Part shown: piece by piece, positions 7,124 to 9,640 of the stretch | How the letters are laid out: each line of letters starts with the position of its first letter | Position numbering within the stretch: position 1 is the stretch's first letter | NCBI GenBank assembly: GCA_027490485.1 | Contig: JAIXYA010000105.1 | Location: 1-9,640 of the forward strand | Length of the DNA: 9,640 nucleotides | Direction: 5' to 3' | DNA from: Comamonadaceae bacterium | GTDB taxonomy: Bacteria; Pseudomonadota; Gammaproteobacteria; Burkholderiales; Burkholderiaceae_C | Notes under the pieces: generated by a model | Seen by the model: only the letters and a program-made list of their open reading frames with translations | The model's database searches: none | What the model was told of the DNA's origin: nothing | Made by a program: the position numbers and the translations under genes

Positions 7124-7154
7124 GCTCGCAATGACGGGTGTTGTCACTGCGAGC
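7124..7154. terminator. Hairpin just after the operon, possible terminator
   Basis: GCTCGCAATGAC (7124-7135) pairs with GTCACTGCGAGC (7143-7154) across a 7-base loop, with a single A-C mismatch. An outer stem of ATTGCTTCGC (7111-7120) with GCGAAGCAGT (7182-7191) can enclose it. There is no T-run after it, so it is not a textbook rho-independent terminator. It is the first strong structure downstream of the NTF2-like gene and is formed by the repeat element. Confidence 0.4.
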
Positions 7155-7227
7155 CGTATGAAGTCACTGCGAGCCCAAAGGGCGAAGCAGTCTAGGGTTT
7201 GCTTCGTCAGTTTGCTTCGTCGCTACA

Positions 7228-7259
7228 CTCCTCGCAATGACAGCTCCTCGCAATGACAG
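7228..7259. repeat. Perfect 16-base tandem duplication
   Basis: CTCCTCGCAATGACAG occurs twice with no intervening base (7228-7243 and 7244-7259). It duplicates one end of the palindromic repeat unit and points to slippage or recombination within the cluster. Confidence 0.9.
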
Positions 7260-7271
7260 CGAGGCGCTGTC
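7255..7271. repeat. Perfect hairpin abutting the GST stop codon
   Basis: GACAGCG (7255-7261) and CGCTGTC (7265-7271) are perfect inverted copies separated by AGG. On the minus strand the stem begins in the GST stop codon (7273-7271). No T-run follows, so termination activity is uncertain, but it is placed to protect or end the GST transcript. Confidence 0.6.
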
Positions 7272-7882
7272 TAGGGCTGGGTATCGATGAAGCTTTGGCG
7301 CTGCATGAGTTTTTCTTGCAAAGCGTCCAAATTGGGATAGTCCTCGCGCCAGCCGATGTGGGGGAAGCGAAAGTCCAAATAGCCCAAGGCACAGCCCACG
7401 GCCAAATCGGCCAAATTCAAATGGATGCCACAGCAAAACGGCTTGTCGCCAAGGCCGTGGCTCATGGCGGCCAAGCTGTCGTGAACTTTGCCCAGATGTC
7501 GGTCTATCCACAGCTGGCTGCGCTCAGCCTCTGTGCGTCCCGTCCAATGGGCCTCTAGGCGGGCGGTGATAGCGGCGTCCAGCAAACCATCGGCCAGCGC
7601 CTCCCAAGTTTTCACCTCGGTACGCTCACGCCCACTTGGGGGGATGAGCTTGCCCACAGGCGACAAAGTGTCCAGGTATTCCACGATCACGCGTGAGTCA
7701 AACAAGGCCTCGCCACCTTCCATGACCAAACAAGGTACCTTGCCCAAAGGGTTGGAGGCGGTGATGGTGGTGTCTGCTGCCCAAACGTCTTCCAGCACAA
7801 ATTGGTATTCGAGTTTCTTCTCGGCCATGACAACGCGCACTTTGCGCACATAGGGGCTGGGGACAGAGCCAATCAGTTTCAT
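7271..7882 (-). CDS. Glutathione S-transferase (YibF-like)
   Basis: A 203-residue cytosolic glutathione S-transferase. The N-terminal thioredoxin-fold domain (about 1-78) has S-V-P-S-P-Y-V-R-K-V (6-15), in which Ser9 is the likely glutathione-activating residue. It continues with N-P-L-G-K-V-P (44-50) with the cis-Pro at 50, and F-D-S-R (61-64) contacting the glutathione gamma-glutamyl group. The C-terminal all-helical domain includes the N-L-A-D-L-A-V-G capping motif (156-163). Overall it resembles E. coli YibF. The substrate is unknown, and a detoxification or peroxide-related role is only general family knowledge. It is divergent from purB and convergent with the lipid operon. Its TAG stop lies in the edge of the palindromic repeat cluster. 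The upstream GTAAG is a weak ribosome binding site. Confidence 0.93.
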   Translation of the reverse strand: MKLIGSVPSPYVRKVRVVMAEKKLEYQFVLEDVWAADTTITASNPLGKVPCLVMEGGEALFDSRVIVEYLDTLSPVGKLIPPSGRERTEVKTWEALADGLLDAAITARLEAHWTGRTEAERSQLWIDRHLGKVHDSLAAMSHGLGDKPFCCGIHLNLADLAVGCALGYLDFRFPHIGWREDYPNLDALQEKLMQRQSFIDTQP

Positions 7883-7912
7883 ACTTACGCTAATTTTGTT
7901 TTGCTGCGGGTC

Positions 7913-7920
7913 ATTCTATA
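7913..7920 (-). promoter_or_regulatory. Possible -10 element of the GST promoter
   Basis: Read on the minus strand, these bases are TATAGAAT, close to the sigma-70 -10 consensus, and would give a leader of about 25 bases to the GST ATG. No convincing -35 hexamer lies at the right distance, so the call is tentative. Confidence 0.35.
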
Positions 7921-7953
7921 GAGACAATAAGAGCCTGCCTCACGCCAAGCTGA

Positions 7954-9638
<1,685 letters not shown>

Positions 9639-9640
9639 CA

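Larger units (their letters stand above)
7108..7276. repeat. Cluster of short palindromic repeats between convergent genes
   Basis: This non-coding stretch is built almost entirely from copies, in both orientations, of a short element whose ends read about TAGATTGCTTCG and CTCGCAATGAC (reverse: GTCATTGCGAG...CGAAGCAATCTA). Visible pieces are a forward unit (7108-7135), reverse-type pieces GTCACTGCGAGCC at 7143-7155 and 7163-7175 leading to GCGAAGCAGTCTAGGG (7182-7197), TTTGCTTCGTC at 7198-7208 and 7211-7221, and a forward end at 7228-7241. Elements of this sequence type are widespread dispersed repeats in bacterial chromosomes; that is recalled knowledge, not a search result. The two units face each other and can fold into long hairpins in RNA from either strand, which may end or stabilise the two converging transcripts. 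Confidence 0.85.

Noticed and set aside
7111..7270. CRISPR-like array because of repeated short units
   Set aside because: Repeat units differ in length and orientation, spacers are absent or 2-7 bases long, and no cas genes are nearby; this is a palindromic dispersed-repeat cluster.

Overview
The window looks like a chromosomal segment of a freshwater-type betaproteobacterium (Burkholderiales, probably Comamonadaceae). The grounds are moderately high GC, codon use rich in TTG/CTG and GCC, the purB and DUF1289 arrangement, and family-level protein similarity. No marker gene here fixes the genus. Coding density is very high, and there are no insertion sequences, tRNAs, rRNAs or CRISPR arrays.

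Region 1 (1-81) is a short, AT-rich leader. Region 2 (82-7110) is one tightly packed plus-strand operon of eight genes: an exported glutathione peroxidase-like protein, an FAD-dependent amine-oxidase-fold oxidoreductase, a DUF1365 protein, a SAM-dependent methyltransferase of the cyclopropane-fatty-acid synthase (CFA) family, an MFS/GPH-type transporter, a DUF3833 lipoprotein, a short-chain dehydrogenase and an NTF2/SnoaL-like protein. Nearly every junction is a 1-4 base stop/start overlap or a gap of a few bases. The one clear gap, 33 bases, lies before the CFA-family gene. This gene set matches the membrane-lipid-modification clusters that other proteobacteria place under singlet-oxygen (RpoE-ChrR) or light (LitR) control. 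In alphaproteobacteria, members of these families make methylated and furan fatty acids on phospholipid chains. The CFA-family enzyme here has Ser and Gln where E. coli Cfa has its bicarbonate-binding Cys139 and His266, so it may make a methyl-branched product rather than a cyclopropane ring. A thiol peroxidase heading the operon fits a membrane oxidative-stress role.

Region 3 (about 7108-7276) is a cluster of short palindromic repeats of the GTCATTGCGAG...GAAGCAATCTA type, lying between two convergent genes. It appears to supply the TAG stop codon of both. Region 4 holds a minus-strand glutathione S-transferase (7271-7882), a short divergent promoter region, and purB (adenylosuccinate lyase, 7978-9381), which may be transcribed as a leaderless mRNA. 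Region 5 is a minus-strand DUF1289 zinc-finger-like protein (9342-9638) that overlaps the 3' end of purB by 40 bases. It probably continues an operon that enters from the right-hand edge.
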